NCBI GenBank assembly: GCA_036382395.1
Contig: DASVHW010000057.1
Span: 1 to 32,720 of the forward strand
DNA from: Candidatus Binatia bacterium
GTDB lineage: Bacteria > Desulfobacterota > Binatia > HRBIN30
Direction: 5' to 3'
Length of the DNA stretch: 32,720 nucleotides
The position numbers were made by a program, and so were the translations under genes. The notes below the pieces were generated by a model, which saw only the letters and a list, made by a program, of their open reading frames with translations, did not search any database and was not told the origin of the DNA. Positions within the stretch are counted from its first letter, which is position 1. Each line of letters opens with the position of its first letter. This document shows positions 1-7,049 of the stretch, in pieces.

Positions 1-420
1 TGCAGCTGCCCGGACTGGGCGTCGATGTGCAAGCACGTCGCGGCGGTGCTCTACGGCATCGGCGCCCGGCTCGACGAGCAGCCCGAGCTGCTCTTCAAGC
101 TGCGCGAAGTGGACGAGAAGGAACTGATCGCCAGCGCCGGCACGGGCCTGCCGCTGGCCAAGAAAGGACCTGCCGCGGAGAAGGTCCTTGACGGCGGCGA
201 CCTGGCCGAGATCTTCGGGTTGGAGATGGATCGAGACGCGCCGCCTGAGACCGAGGCGCCCGACAAGAAGGCAAAGTCCAGGCTCAGGAAGACGCAGGCG
301 GGAAAGAAGAGCGAGGCCGCGCCTGCGAGAAGCAGCAAGGCTGGCTCACGTAGTCACGCAAGTGAGCCCCTGAGCCGATCGACCGCCTCCGGGAAGCGCA
401 GAAAATCCGCGAAGAAGTGA
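1..420 (+). CDS. SWIM zinc-finger protein, C-terminal part (5' end outside window)
   Basis: The reading frame is open from base 1 and ends at a TGA at 418-420, so only the last 139 residues are present. The first residues carry the SWIM zinc-finger signature C-x-C-x6-C-x-H (CSCPDWASMCKH), followed by the helix VAAVLYGIGARLDEQPELLF that is usual after the finger in this bacterial family. SWIM fingers are small Zn-binding modules thought to contact DNA or proteins. Residues from about 75 onward are a low-complexity tail rich in Lys, Ala, Ser and Arg, probably disordered and nucleic-acid binding. In family members the finger lies in the C-terminal half, so the missing part should hold the longer N-terminal domain. 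Partners such as SNF2-type helicases are often encoded beside these proteins, but that side lies outside the window. Confidence 0.85.
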   Translation, partial: CSCPDWASMCKHVAAVLYGIGARLDEQPELLFKLREVDEKELIASAGTGLPLAKKGPAAEKVLDGGDLAEIFGLEMDRDAPPETEAPDKKAKSRLRKTQAGKKSEAAPARSSKAGSRSHASEPLSRSTASGKRRKSAKK

Positions 421-791
421 TGTCGTTGCCTCGCGGCCGCCAGCAAGACGGACCGGCTTCACAGATGCCGCTGGCCGCGAATTGGAAGGGGAAAAAACTC
501 GGAGCCGCTCAGGACGAACTGGCCGGGCCGGCGTGCCCGATCATCCTCGCGCTTGATCGCGGGGTTGTGGGCAGCGGTTGGGCAGTTGCACCCGACAAGA
601 ATCACCAAGCTGACAGTGCGTTGCGCACCAGCGCTTGAGGGCCGCACGTTGCGCCTCGAGGCCGAGCAACTGGTCGCCGCTGCTCACCCGCACCTACACG
701 CTGGTCGTGACCGACAAAGAAAATTGCGATTGACGCCGTCGTCCGTGCGGAGGATCATGAGGGAAACGCGAGCGCAAAGCAGGAGGTGTGT
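421..791. other. 371-base stretch without a convincing gene; contains a candidate promoter
   Basis: A short plus frame starts with an ATG overlapping the previous stop (TGATG at 418-422) and runs to 638 (72 codons), and others occur on both strands, but none has a recognisable motif or a good ribosome binding site. The only signals I see belong to the next gene: a -35/-10 pair at 730-758 and an AGGAGG at 781-786. Confidence 0.5.
730..758 (+). promoter_or_regulatory. Candidate sigma70-type promoter for the Cys-rich secreted protein
   Basis: TTGACG at 730-735 is separated by 17 bases from GATCAT at 753-758 (5/6 and 4/6 matches to the consensus). It ends 33 bases before the ATG at 792, which fits a short leader. 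No transcript evidence is available. Confidence 0.4.
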
Positions 792-1430
792 ATGAAAAGG
801 ATCTTTGGCGTTGTGATTCTGGGCCTGTCGATTCTGACAGTGCCTTTCATGGTGGCGTCGGCGCGTGCCGCCTGCCCGTCCGATGTCGGTGCCGCACTCG
901 ACGCGGCCTGTCCGTGCAGCGGGCCGACCCAAGGTGGGACGTGGAAGAACCACGGACAGCATCAGAGCTGCGTGGTCCGCTTCCGCAACGCTCTGCGGCG
1001 CCAAGGCTGCCTGACTCCCGACACACAGAAGACGATCGCAAGTTGCTCGGCCCGCTCCACGTGCGGCAAAGCGAACGCGGTACTCTGCTGTAAGGTTGCC
1101 GGCACCGGCACCTGCACTATCCCGACCGGTAGCACCATCGGTACGTGCAGCAACAACTCCGCGGTAACATGCAGCACGGACGCGGACTGCACCGTGCTCA
1201 GCGGACCCCGGGTCGCGCATGACGCAGCGGGGTGCACCGCGAATGGCGGCTACAGTTCCGGCACCGGCAGCGTGTGCAGTGGCTGCGCCACGCCAGTCGC
1301 CTGCTGTGTGCCGTCGAGCCCGGCAGGTCAGCCGGGTACGTGCGAGATACTGACGGCCTCGAATTGCACGGCGGCAGGTGGGACGACGCCAACGGCCGGG
1401 GCCACTTGCGCCGACGTCACCTGCCCGTAG
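792..1430 (+). CDS. Secreted cysteine-rich protein of unknown function
   Basis: The 212-residue product begins with a clear Sec signal peptide: MKR, a hydrophobic core at about residues 4-22, and a likely cleavage after ASARA near residue 27. The mature part has about 22 cysteines, many in short repeated contexts such as GTCSNN, VTCSTDADC and PVACC, plus Gly/Thr/Ser-rich spacers. This suggests an extracytoplasmic protein held by disulfides. The start at 792 is chosen over an in-frame GTG at 786 because AGGAGG at 781-786 sits 5 bases before the ATG. I do not recognise a named family; the repeated Cys-Asn-Asn / Asp-Ala-Asp-Cys pattern resembles low-complexity exported proteins of uncultured deltaproteobacterial genomes. 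It converges with the EXORDIUM-like gene across a hairpin at 1452-1484. Confidence 0.7.
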   Translation: MKRIFGVVILGLSILTVPFMVASARAACPSDVGAALDAACPCSGPTQGGTWKNHGQHQSCVVRFRNALRRQGCLTPDTQKTIASCSARSTCGKANAVLCCKVAGTGTCTIPTGSTIGTCSNNSAVTCSTDADCTVLSGPRVAHDAAGCTANGGYSSGTGSVCSGCATPVACCVPSSPAGQPGTCEILTASNCTAAGGTTPTAGATCADVTCP

Positions 1431-1451
1431 CGCATCGCCGCGATCTATTCC

Positions 1452-1484
1452 GCGCAGGGCACCGGCTGCCCCGGTGCCCCGCGC
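1452..1484. terminator. Strong hairpin between convergent genes, probable bidirectional terminator
   Basis: GGGCACCGG at 1457-1465 pairs perfectly with CCGGTGCCC at 1471-1479 across a 5-base loop. After one mismatch the stem extends by GCGC (1452-1455 with 1481-1484). It lies in the 61 bases between two convergent stop codons. There is no U-tract on either side, so it may be a transcript-end stabiliser rather than a classical intrinsic terminator. Confidence 0.6.
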
Positions 1485-1491
1485 CCGGCGC

Positions 1492-2457
1492 TCAGTTGTG
1501 CGTCGCGTCCATCATGCAGTAATCGCCAACTCCATTCGGTCCGCTCAGGTTGTGGTCCAGATTTCTCTGGATCAGATAGTTGCGCGTTCCCAGGGGCAGG
1601 TTGGCCCAGGCGCCGTTGGCCAGGTATTGGGAATGCCCGAACGTCCAGGCGCACTTGTCGGCGTTCTCCGCGCCACTACTGTCGTACCACGCATTCAGGT
1701 CGGGGTCGGTGGTGGTCTCTTCCAACTCGTGCGCAACGACCGAGATCATGGCATCGACGCCGGCGTTACCGTTGGGTCCGACGCTCTGGATGGCACACGC
1801 GTTGAGACAGCGATTGGCGTTGCCCACGAACGAGTAGCGGATGCGCCCGAGCGACGATGTCGCTGCCGTGTGCCAGCCGCAATATCTGGTGCAGAAACCA
1901 GATTGCTCGCTGACGTCAGAGGAGGTGAGCACAAAATACACGCCATTCGGGTCGGCATGCCCTCCCCACTGTTTGGTGATCGCGCTGATCACAATCCGCT
2001 GGACATCAGAATCCCGCAGCCGGCTTCCTCTGGAGTAGCCGTCGGTGTACTGGTTGAAAGATGCGGTGAACGACACGCCACCGCTGACGACGGCGTTGTA
2101 GCTCTGGTTCGTGTAGCTCGTGTTGAGGTTGAAGTACGGCGAGTTACCGATGGAGGCGGCAAAGTCGCGGACGATTTGCTGCCCGCTGAGAGTGTCCGAG
2201 CCGTTGGACTGCGCCCAGTTCCCGTACCAGATGAGGTAGATCACCGGTGTCGTGACGACCGGCCCGCCATGATAGCTGATCGGGTTGCTACTGGAGGCGG
2301 TTGAACCGGCAGGGACGCTCAGGCCCATCCCGTACGGATTGACCCGGTGGATGACCTGCGGCGGTCCCGGCTCATGGTCCTGGCTGTATGCGGTCCCCGA
2401 CAGGCCGAGCGCAGCGAGCACGATTACGGCCAGAGACAAGATAAGATTTCTCCTCAT
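1492..2457 (-). CDS. Secreted EXORDIUM / phosphate-induced protein 1 (PHI-1) family protein
   Basis: The 321-residue product starts with a signal peptide (MRRNLILSL, hydrophobic to about residue 22, cleavage near TAYSQ). The body shows family hallmarks: YHGGPVVTTPVIYLIWYGNW (62-81), VYFVLTSSDVS (173-183), GFCTRYCGWH (187-196), a GVDAMISVVAHELEE segment (233-247) and NADKCAWTFG (265-274). This family (PF04674) is best known from plants, where EXORDIUM proteins act in the cell wall; bacterial members are uncharacterised. HELEE at 243-247 looks like a zincin-type helix, but activity is unproven. The start at 2457 follows the signal peptide and a GGAAAGGA about 7-10 bases upstream; a longer in-frame start at 2523 would bury the signal peptide. 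A small perfect hairpin (CACGAC / GTCGTG, 2473-2487) lies in the leader. It is transcribed towards the Cys-rich gene. Confidence 0.85.
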   Translation of the reverse strand: MRRNLILSLAVIVLAALGLSGTAYSQDHEPGPPQVIHRVNPYGMGLSVPAGSTASSSNPISYHGGPVVTTPVIYLIWYGNWAQSNGSDTLSGQQIVRDFAASIGNSPYFNLNTSYTNQSYNAVVSGGVSFTASFNQYTDGYSRGSRLRDSDVQRIVISAITKQWGGHADPNGVYFVLTSSDVSEQSGFCTRYCGWHTAATSSLGRIRYSFVGNANRCLNACAIQSVGPNGNAGVDAMISVVAHELEETTTDPDLNAWYDSSGAENADKCAWTFGHSQYLANGAWANLPLGTRNYLIQRNLDHNLSGPNGVGDYCMMDATHN

Positions 2458-2689
2458 TGGCTTTTTCCTTTCCACGACTCGGTCGTGACAAAGCGTCGCC
2501 TTTCCAAAACCGAGTTCGCCCAAAGCTGATCTAGTTGCGACATGCTATCCCACAGTGGGCGCCAGTATTTCAAGCCCAAAGGTAGAAGCCGGTGCACTCG
2601 AGAGCGAGCCTCCACGCCTTAACTTGGTATCCGTGCAGTTGACCTTCCAGGCTTGGGTTCGCGCAGGATTCCCTGGTGTGTGGGTGATT

Positions 2690-2808
2690 GACTTTATCGC
2701 CCACGAGCCCAGTGGCGATACGCCGCGATCCACTCGGACCCGGCGGGTGGTGGAGAAGGGAGGGGCCGAAACCCAAACGTTCGTGTCAAGCAGAACGACG
2801 GGCTTCAC
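2690..2808 (-). pseudogene. Remnant of a PIN-domain toxin gene (VapC-like)
   Basis: A GTG at 2808 overlaps the end of the AF2212-like antitoxin gene and opens with KPVVLLDTNVWVSA, the first beta strand and catalytic Asp of a PIN-domain ribonuclease. After this the frame changes to unrelated sequence. The neighbouring minus frame continues as LLHHPPGPSGSRRIATG, which fits the next PIN segment, so an indel has occurred near 2763-2769 in a C-rich stretch. About 25 residues later even that frame loses resemblance, and the rest of the domain with its other acidic residues is missing. The gene therefore cannot make an active toxin. The boundary at 2690 is approximate. Confidence 0.6.
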
Positions 2809-3037
2809 GACGCTTGGCTTTCACTTCCGCACGCGCCGCGGTGATCTCTGCCTCGATATCCGCCGAAGCGTGGCGTCGTGTCCGCCGATGGACGCGATTG
2901 AGTAGAGCCTTGAAATCCTTCCGCCACTCCGCTTCGGGATAGATCGAGAGGAGACAGACCTTTCGCTCGCTCATCCGCACTCGCTCAAGCGGCTTCAGTA
3001 CCCCGTTCTCGTAAACGGCCCGGATCACGCGCTGCAT
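2786..3037 (-). CDS. AF2212-like (DUF104) antitoxin, orphaned
   Basis: The 83-residue protein begins MQRVIRAVYENGVLKPLERV, the typical start of the AF2212/DUF104 antitoxin family, and ends with a charged helix (ADIEAEITAARAEVKAKR). In the usual module such proteins bind and neutralise a PIN-domain ribonuclease encoded just downstream with a short overlap. That arrangement is preserved: a PIN-like start overlaps this stop by 23 bases, but the toxin is broken. The start at 3037 gives the family's usual N-terminus; an upstream in-frame start at 3088 adds residues without resemblance. The ribosome binding site is weak. With its partner lost, the antitoxin is probably a relic or acts on another PIN toxin elsewhere. 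Confidence 0.75.
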   Translation of the reverse strand: MQRVIRAVYENGVLKPLERVRMSERKVCLLSIYPEAEWRKDFKALLNRVHRRTRRHASADIEAEITAARAEVKAKRREARRSA

Positions 3038-3091
3038 GTTCTCGTGAGTAGCACCTTTCGAAGTTTCGACCAAGCAGTTCCTGTGCACCCG

Positions 3092-3970
3092 CTACTGATT
3101 GTACCGCGGCCCCAGGTCCTGCCAGCTCTTCGGGTAGTGCCCGCCCTTAGCATCGTACTGCGTGAGCGCGTCGACGTCCTGCTCCTTCTTCAGCAACGCG
3201 CCGACGAAGGGGATGTGTGCCTCGATTTTGTCCATGCTGATGCCGGAGCGCAGCAGCGCGCTGATCCAGTCGATGAGCTCGGAGGTGGAGGGTTTCTTGC
3301 GCAGATCATTTTGCTCGCGCAGCCAGTAGAACTTGATCAGCACCTGATCGAGGAGATTGGCGTCGAGGTGCGGGTGGTGCACCGCAAGGATCTGGCGCAT
3401 CAGCCTCGGGTCGGGGAACTCGATGTAATGAAAGATGCAACGCCGCAAAAAGGCGTCGGGTAGCTCCTTTTCGTTGTTCGACGTGATCATCACCACCGGA
3501 CGATGGCGCGCGCTGATCTCCTCGCTGGTTTCGAGGATCGAGAAGCGCATCTCGTCGAGCTCGCGCAGCAGGTCGTTGGGGAACTCAAGGTCCGCCTTGT
3601 CGATCTCATCGATGAGGAGCACGTGGCGTTCTTGTGCCGCGAATGCCTGACCGAGCGGCCCGAGCTTGATGTAGCGGCCGATGTCCGAGACGTTGCCGGT
3701 GCCGAAGCGGCTGTCGTTCAGGCGCTGTACGGTGTCGTAGAGGTAGAGGCCGTCGGCCGCCTTGGTGGTCGATTTGATGTGCCATGACAGCATGGGCATG
3801 CCGAGCCCTTCGGCGACGTGCATGGCTAACACGGTCTTGCCGGTCCCGGGTTCACCTTTGAGCAGCAGCGGCCGCTCCAGCGCGATGGCGCAGTTGACCG
3901 CATCGACGAGCGGACCGGAGGCGATGTACCCAGGAGTACCCTGGAAACGAAGGAATCCGTTGTTCTTCAT
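3092..3970 (-). CDS. MoxR-family AAA+ ATPase
   Basis: This 292-residue AAA+ protein has Walker A GEPGTGKT (39-46), Walker B VLLIDEID (117-124), a sensor-1 TSNN (164-166 region), and FLRR (174-177) near the expected arginine finger, all in MoxR-type spacing. The C-terminal helical lid (about 190-290) completes the family length. MoxR ATPases act as chaperone-like remodelling enzymes, usually together with a von Willebrand factor A (VWA) metal-binding protein encoded next door. No VWA gene lies in this window: upstream is a DUF2905 gene and downstream a decayed TA locus. It resembles the CoxD-like branch (SWHIKSTTKAADGLYLYD around residues 62-79) whose partner is CoxE-like. The ATG at 3970 has no strong Shine-Dalgarno sequence. 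Confidence 0.85.
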   Translation of the reverse strand: MKNNGFLRFQGTPGYIASGPLVDAVNCAIALERPLLLKGEPGTGKTVLAMHVAEGLGMPMLSWHIKSTTKAADGLYLYDTVQRLNDSRFGTGNVSDIGRYIKLGPLGQAFAAQERHVLLIDEIDKADLEFPNDLLRELDEMRFSILETSEEISARHRPVVMITSNNEKELPDAFLRRCIFHYIEFPDPRLMRQILAVHHPHLDANLLDQVLIKFYWLREQNDLRKKPSTSELIDWISALLRSGISMDKIEAHIPFVGALLKKEQDVDALTQYDAKGGHYPKSWQDLGPRYNQ

Positions 3971-4044
3971 AAGGGGTCAAACTACCCGGTGACGCGAGTT
4001 CAATCAAACGCTCGCACGCTGCGGCGTTCCGGTCGCGGATAATG

Positions 4045-4257
4045 TCAGCGCCGGAAGAGGTAGAAGAGCAGGCTCAGCACCACGCTGATGAGCAGGCAGG
4101 TCACGATGGGGAAGTAGAACGTGACGTGCTCGCCTTTGTAGAAGATGTCGCCGGGGAGCTTACCGAGCCACGGAATCCTGCCTGCCAACATCAGCAGCCC
4201 ACCGACGATCACCAGCACGGCGCCGAACAGGATCAGGAGCTTTCCGACATCACCCAT
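4045..4257 (-). CDS. DUF2905 family small membrane protein
   Basis: The 70-residue product has two predicted membrane helices (about 5-25 and 47-66) separated by the conserved loop GRIPWLGKLPGDIFYKGEHV and followed by the motif TFYFPIVTC, then a short basic end (FYLFRR). This matches the DUF2905 family, whose role is unknown and which often lies near ruvB or queA in many bacteria; here it is about 430 bases downstream of ruvB on the same strand. The ATG at 4257 is preferred over the immediately preceding TTG. Length is typical for the family. Confidence 0.88.
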   Translation of the reverse strand: MGDVGKLLILFGAVLVIVGGLLMLAGRIPWLGKLPGDIFYKGEHVTFYFPIVTCLLISVVLSLLFYLFRR

Positions 4258-4292
4258 CAAGTATCAAATAGCTTACCCTAAAGTCGTGGTGC

Positions 4293-4577
4293 TCAGCCAT
4301 CGCGGCCAACGTCCGTCGTCGCATGCCCACCCGAGCGCCCCCGTGGCCGCGGTCGGCTGGAGCGCCGTGTGAGACGCCGCGTCTCCTCGGAGACCTGAAG
4401 GAGTGAGCGGAGCGCATCGTTGACGGCGGCAGAATCCCGAAACGCGGCTGCAACATCAGGCTCGAGCACGGCGACGTTGGCGCCCTCGCGAATGAGGCGT
4501 CGATAGTATTTGCCGCGGACTGCCTTCGAATAGTCAAAGGCGTACTCCGGCCGCAGGTCGTTCGGTTGGGGGGGCAC
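4293..4577 (-). CDS. BrnT-associated antitoxin-like protein, probably frameshifted at its 5' end
   Basis: From a GTG at 4577 the frame gives 94 residues: PNDLRPEYAFDYSKAVRGKYYRRL followed by NVAVLEPDVAAAFRDSAAVNDALRSLL, a pattern I associate with small antitoxin-like proteins encoded after BrnT-type toxins. The better start is an ATG at 4590 with AAAGGAAA upstream, overlapping the BrnT remnant's stop as TA genes usually do; it reads MKRKSAPP but then runs out of frame. The two frames would join if the run of seven C (plus-strand G at 4568-4574) had six. Either this is a real mutation or slippage site, or a sequencing error. The last 25 residues are Arg/Gly-rich and may not belong to the original protein. 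Function is inferred from context only. Confidence 0.55.
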   Translation of the reverse strand: MPPQPNDLRPEYAFDYSKAVRGKYYRRLIREGANVAVLEPDVAAAFRDSAAVNDALRSLLQVSEETRRLTRRSSRPRPRGRSGGHATTDVGRDG

Positions 4578-4579
4578 TC

Positions 4580-4687
4580 TTACGTTTCATGGCGTTTCCT
4601 TTCCCGTGCGGTGGCTCGCCGTGCGCTGATGATGCGCACGGTCGCTCCGCGCTCGGTGTGAGCAACTACGGCGTGGATTTTGTTCTG
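4580..4687 (-). pseudogene. C-terminal fragment of a BrnT-type toxin gene
   Basis: Directly after the ruvB stop (TAG at 4688-4690) and in the same frame, 35 codons read KIHAVVAHTERG, then TVRIISARRATARERKRHE, ending in TAA at 4580-4582. This closely matches the C-terminal end of BrnT ribonuclease toxins (V-V-x-H-T-E-R-G and R-I-I-S-A-R-x-A-T-x-x-E-R). The N-terminal two thirds of the toxin, with the start codon, are absent and the ruvB gene ends where they should be. It is therefore a deletion remnant, not a gene. The adjacent antitoxin-like gene (4293-4577) is what is left of its partner. Confidence 0.7.
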
Positions 4688-5725
4688 CTACAGCAGTCTG
4701 CCCTGCATACCTTCGGCTTGGGCAGGTTCCGGCTTACCGAGGTGCGAGCGGGCCAATTGCGTCGCCACGCGGCCTCTCGGAGTGCGGTTGAGATAGCCCT
4801 CTTTGATCAAGTACGGCTCGTGCACGTCCTCGATCGTGTCGCCCTCCTCCCCCACTGCCGCGGCTAGAGTCTCCAGGCCCACGGGTCCCCCACTGAACTT
4901 GTCGATGATAGTCAAGAGAATCGCCCGATCCATCTTATCGAAGCCTAGGTGATCCACTTCGAGCATCCGGAGTGCTTGGTCCGCCACTGTCTTGGAGATG
5001 GTGCCCTCAGCGCGGACTTGAGCGAAATCTCGCACGCGCCGGAGCAGCCGATTGGCGATGCGCGGCGTGCCCCGCGCGCGACGTGCAATCTCCGTGGCGC
5101 CGGGATCGTCGATCGGGACGTTGAGGATACGTGCCGAGCGCCGCAGAATCGTTGCCAACTCGTCGGGGTTATAGAAATCCAGCCGAAAGCTGGCGCCGAA
5201 GCGGTCGCGCAACGGCGACGTGAGTAACCCGGCGCGGGTGGTGGCGCCGATCAGTGTGAAGCGCTTCAAATCGAGCTTGATCGACCGTGCCGACGGTCCT
5301 TGGCCGATGATGACGTCGATCTGGTAATCCTCCATCGCGGGGTAGAGTATCTCCTCTATGACGCGGCTCAGGCGGTGAATCTCGTCGATGAACAGGACAT
5401 CGCCGGCCTCCAAGTTGGTGAGAATAGCCGCCAGATCCCCCGGGCGTTCGATCACCGGTCCGGCAGTCGAACGGATATTTACGCCCATCTCGCGCGCGAT
5501 GATGTGCGCCAGCGAGGTCTTGCCCAATCCCGGCGGACCATAGAGGAGCAGATGATCCAAGCTGTCCCCCCGTGCCTTCGCCGCATCGATGGCAACTTGG
5601 AGGTTAGCCTTCACGCTTTCTTGGCCGATGTACTCGGCAAGCGAGGGCGGACGCAGCGTGGTGTCGAGGGTGAGGTCCTCGTCCACGGCCTGGCCGGCGA
5701 CGATCCGTTCATCGTCCGGCGTCAT
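4688..5725 (-). CDS. ruvB: Holliday junction branch migration ATPase RuvB
   Basis: The 345-residue protein is full length for RuvB. It shows the RuvB N-terminus ([15 protein letters not shown]), Walker A GPPGLGKT (63-70), Walker B LFIDEIH (111-117), the sensor segment IGATTRAG and the C-terminal winged-helix region ending [16 protein letters not shown]. RuvB forms hexameric rings on both sides of a RuvA-bound Holliday junction and drives branch migration with ATP. The start ATG overlaps the ruvA stop by 4 bases (ATGA), so the two are translationally coupled. Immediately beyond its TAG stop, in frame, lies a BrnT toxin fragment, so an insertion/deletion event has brought foreign sequence right up to the gene's end without shortening it. 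Confidence 0.98.
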   Translation of the reverse strand: MTPDDERIVAGQAVDEDLTLDTTLRPPSLAEYIGQESVKANLQVAIDAAKARGDSLDHLLLYGPPGLGKTSLAHIIAREMGVNIRSTAGPVIERPGDLAAILTNLEAGDVLFIDEIHRLSRVIEEILYPAMEDYQIDVIIGQGPSARSIKLDLKRFTLIGATTRAGLLTSPLRDRFGASFRLDFYNPDELATILRRSARILNVPIDDPGATEIARRARGTPRIANRLLRRVRDFAQVRAEGTISKTVADQALRMLEVDHLGFDKMDRAILLTIIDKFSGGPVGLETLAAAVGEEGDTIEDVHEPYLIKEGYLNRTPRGRVATQLARSHLGKPEPAQAEGMQGRLL

Positions 5726-6306
5726 GCCCCCACTCGTTTCAAAGCGCTGCGGATCACTGACTCGATGTCGGTTGCGCCCGACGCGCAGGCGCTCTTCACG
5801 GCGTGCTCGGCTTCATTGCGGCGGTAGCCGAGGTTGACTAGCGCCGAGATGGCTTCCGCTTCCAAACCCGCGGCGTGGCGCCCGTTGTCTCCTTCGCGTA
5901 CTCCCTTCTTCACTTTGTCGCGCAGCTCCAGCACCAGTCGTTCGGCGGTCTTCTTGCCGACCCCGGGGATCGCAACCAGCCGCGCCAGGTCACCGGCCTC
6001 GAGCGCATCCTGCAGCTCGTGGGTGGGCATGCCGGAGAGAATGTTCAACGCCAGGCGCGGACCGATGCCGGAGATGCCGAGCAATAGCTGGAAGAGATCT
6101 TTTTCCGCGCGCTCAACAAAGCCGTAGAGCTGCAGTGCGTCCTCACGGACGTGCGTGTGGATCAGCAATTCGACGCGGCCACCCGGCTCGGGCAGGCGGT
6201 AGAACGAGTTGAGGGAAACGGAGACCTGATATCCGACACCCTGCACGTCCACGACGAGATGTTCCGGGGACTTGTACGCCAAGGCGCCTGCGAGCTGGGC
6301 GATCAT
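5722..6306 (-). CDS. ruvA: Holliday junction DNA-binding protein RuvA
   Basis: The 194-residue product has the three RuvA domains: an N-terminal OB fold ([20 protein letters not shown], about 1-63), two helix-hairpin-helix motifs ([14 protein letters not shown] near 77-90 and [16 protein letters not shown] near 113-128), and domain III (about 148-194, [18 protein letters not shown]) that contacts RuvB. RuvA tetramers bind the four-way junction and recruit RuvB rings. It lies between ruvC (146 bases upstream) and ruvB (4-base overlap) on the minus strand. A modest AGTAGG lies before the ATG at 6306. Confidence 0.98.
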   Translation of the reverse strand: MIAQLAGALAYKSPEHLVVDVQGVGYQVSVSLNSFYRLPEPGGRVELLIHTHVREDALQLYGFVERAEKDLFQLLLGISGIGPRLALNILSGMPTHELQDALEAGDLARLVAIPGVGKKTAERLVLELRDKVKKGVREGDNGRHAAGLEAEAISALVNLGYRRNEAEHAVKSACASGATDIESVIRSALKRVGA

Positions 6307-6452
6307 GAAAACCTACTGTAGACCGCGTGTGCCAAAAAGCGAAGGGCGAACTTCCTTTCCTGGCCGTTGCGAGGAGTCCGAAGAGGGCGCGGCAGGCTGC
6401 GCCGCCACGCAGATACGTGAAGGAGATGGGATACAACGCGGCATGGGCGCAC

Positions 6453-6995
6453 TTACCGATAGCCCCGGAGGGAGGCGGAACGCGGTTGCCGGCGCTTCGT
6501 CCGGCCCGCAGGCTGCGCACCGACTTGGACGGCGAAGCTGTGCGTATGCAGGTGGCAGATGGCGGCACCGAGGGCGTCTGCCTCGTCTGTGGCTGGGTGC
6601 GATTCCAGTGTCAGCAACCGTTCCACCATAGCTTGCATCTGGCCTTTGGCGGCGCGGCCGTTCCCCGCTACCGCCACCTTGATTTCTGCCGGGCTGTACT
6701 CCTGCACCGCCACGCCCGCCTGCGCGGCGGCGACGAGGATGGCTCCACGCGCTTCACCCAGACGAAACGCACTTTGCACGTTTTCACCGACGAAGGTTTT
6801 TTCCAAGCTAACCCAGGCGGGCGTGAATTCAGACAGGATGCGTTTTGTTTCTTCGTAGACGCGCGCCAACCGTTGCGGCAGTGGGCCGTGGGCACGGATG
6901 ACACCGCCGGCAACGTAGACCAGGCGCCGGTCGATCTCATCAATGACTCCCCACCCGGTGGCCACCGTTCCGGGATCCACGCCCAACACCCGCAC
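6453..6995 (-). CDS. ruvC: Crossover junction endodeoxyribonuclease RuvC
   Basis: The 180-residue protein begins MRVLGVDPGTVATGWGVID and keeps the four RuvC acidic residues: D7 in GVDPG, E65 in SLEKTF, and D137 and D140 in ATDEADALGAAI. RuvC is a dimeric RNase H-fold nuclease that cuts Holliday junctions symmetrically with Mg2+. The C-terminus beyond about residue 160 is an Arg/Gln-rich tail (GRTKRRQPRSASLRGYR) longer than usual. It follows yebC by 54 bases and precedes ruvA, the common yebC-ruvC-ruvA-ruvB order. Confidence 0.97.
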   Translation of the reverse strand: MRVLGVDPGTVATGWGVIDEIDRRLVYVAGGVIRAHGPLPQRLARVYEETKRILSEFTPAWVSLEKTFVGENVQSAFRLGEARGAILVAAAQAGVAVQEYSPAEIKVAVAGNGRAAKGQMQAMVERLLTLESHPATDEADALGAAICHLHTHSFAVQVGAQPAGRTKRRQPRSASLRGYR

Positions 6996-7049
6996 CCCAC
7001 ACCTCCAAGCTGAAACAAAAGACCAGAGAAAACAGCGACTACCAGCTGC

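Noticed and set aside
1378-2304. Plus-strand open frame of 308 codons
   Set aside because: Antisense to the EXORDIUM-like gene, which has a signal peptide and family motifs.
4580-4690. Programmed readthrough of the ruvB TAG
   Set aside because: RuvB has its normal length without the tail, and the tail is clearly the end of an unrelated toxin; readthrough is possible but unsupported.
6307-6452. 146-base gap between ruvC and ruvA as a place for a small gene
   Set aside because: No frame with a start, ribosome binding site and motif was seen on either strand; it appears to be spacer.
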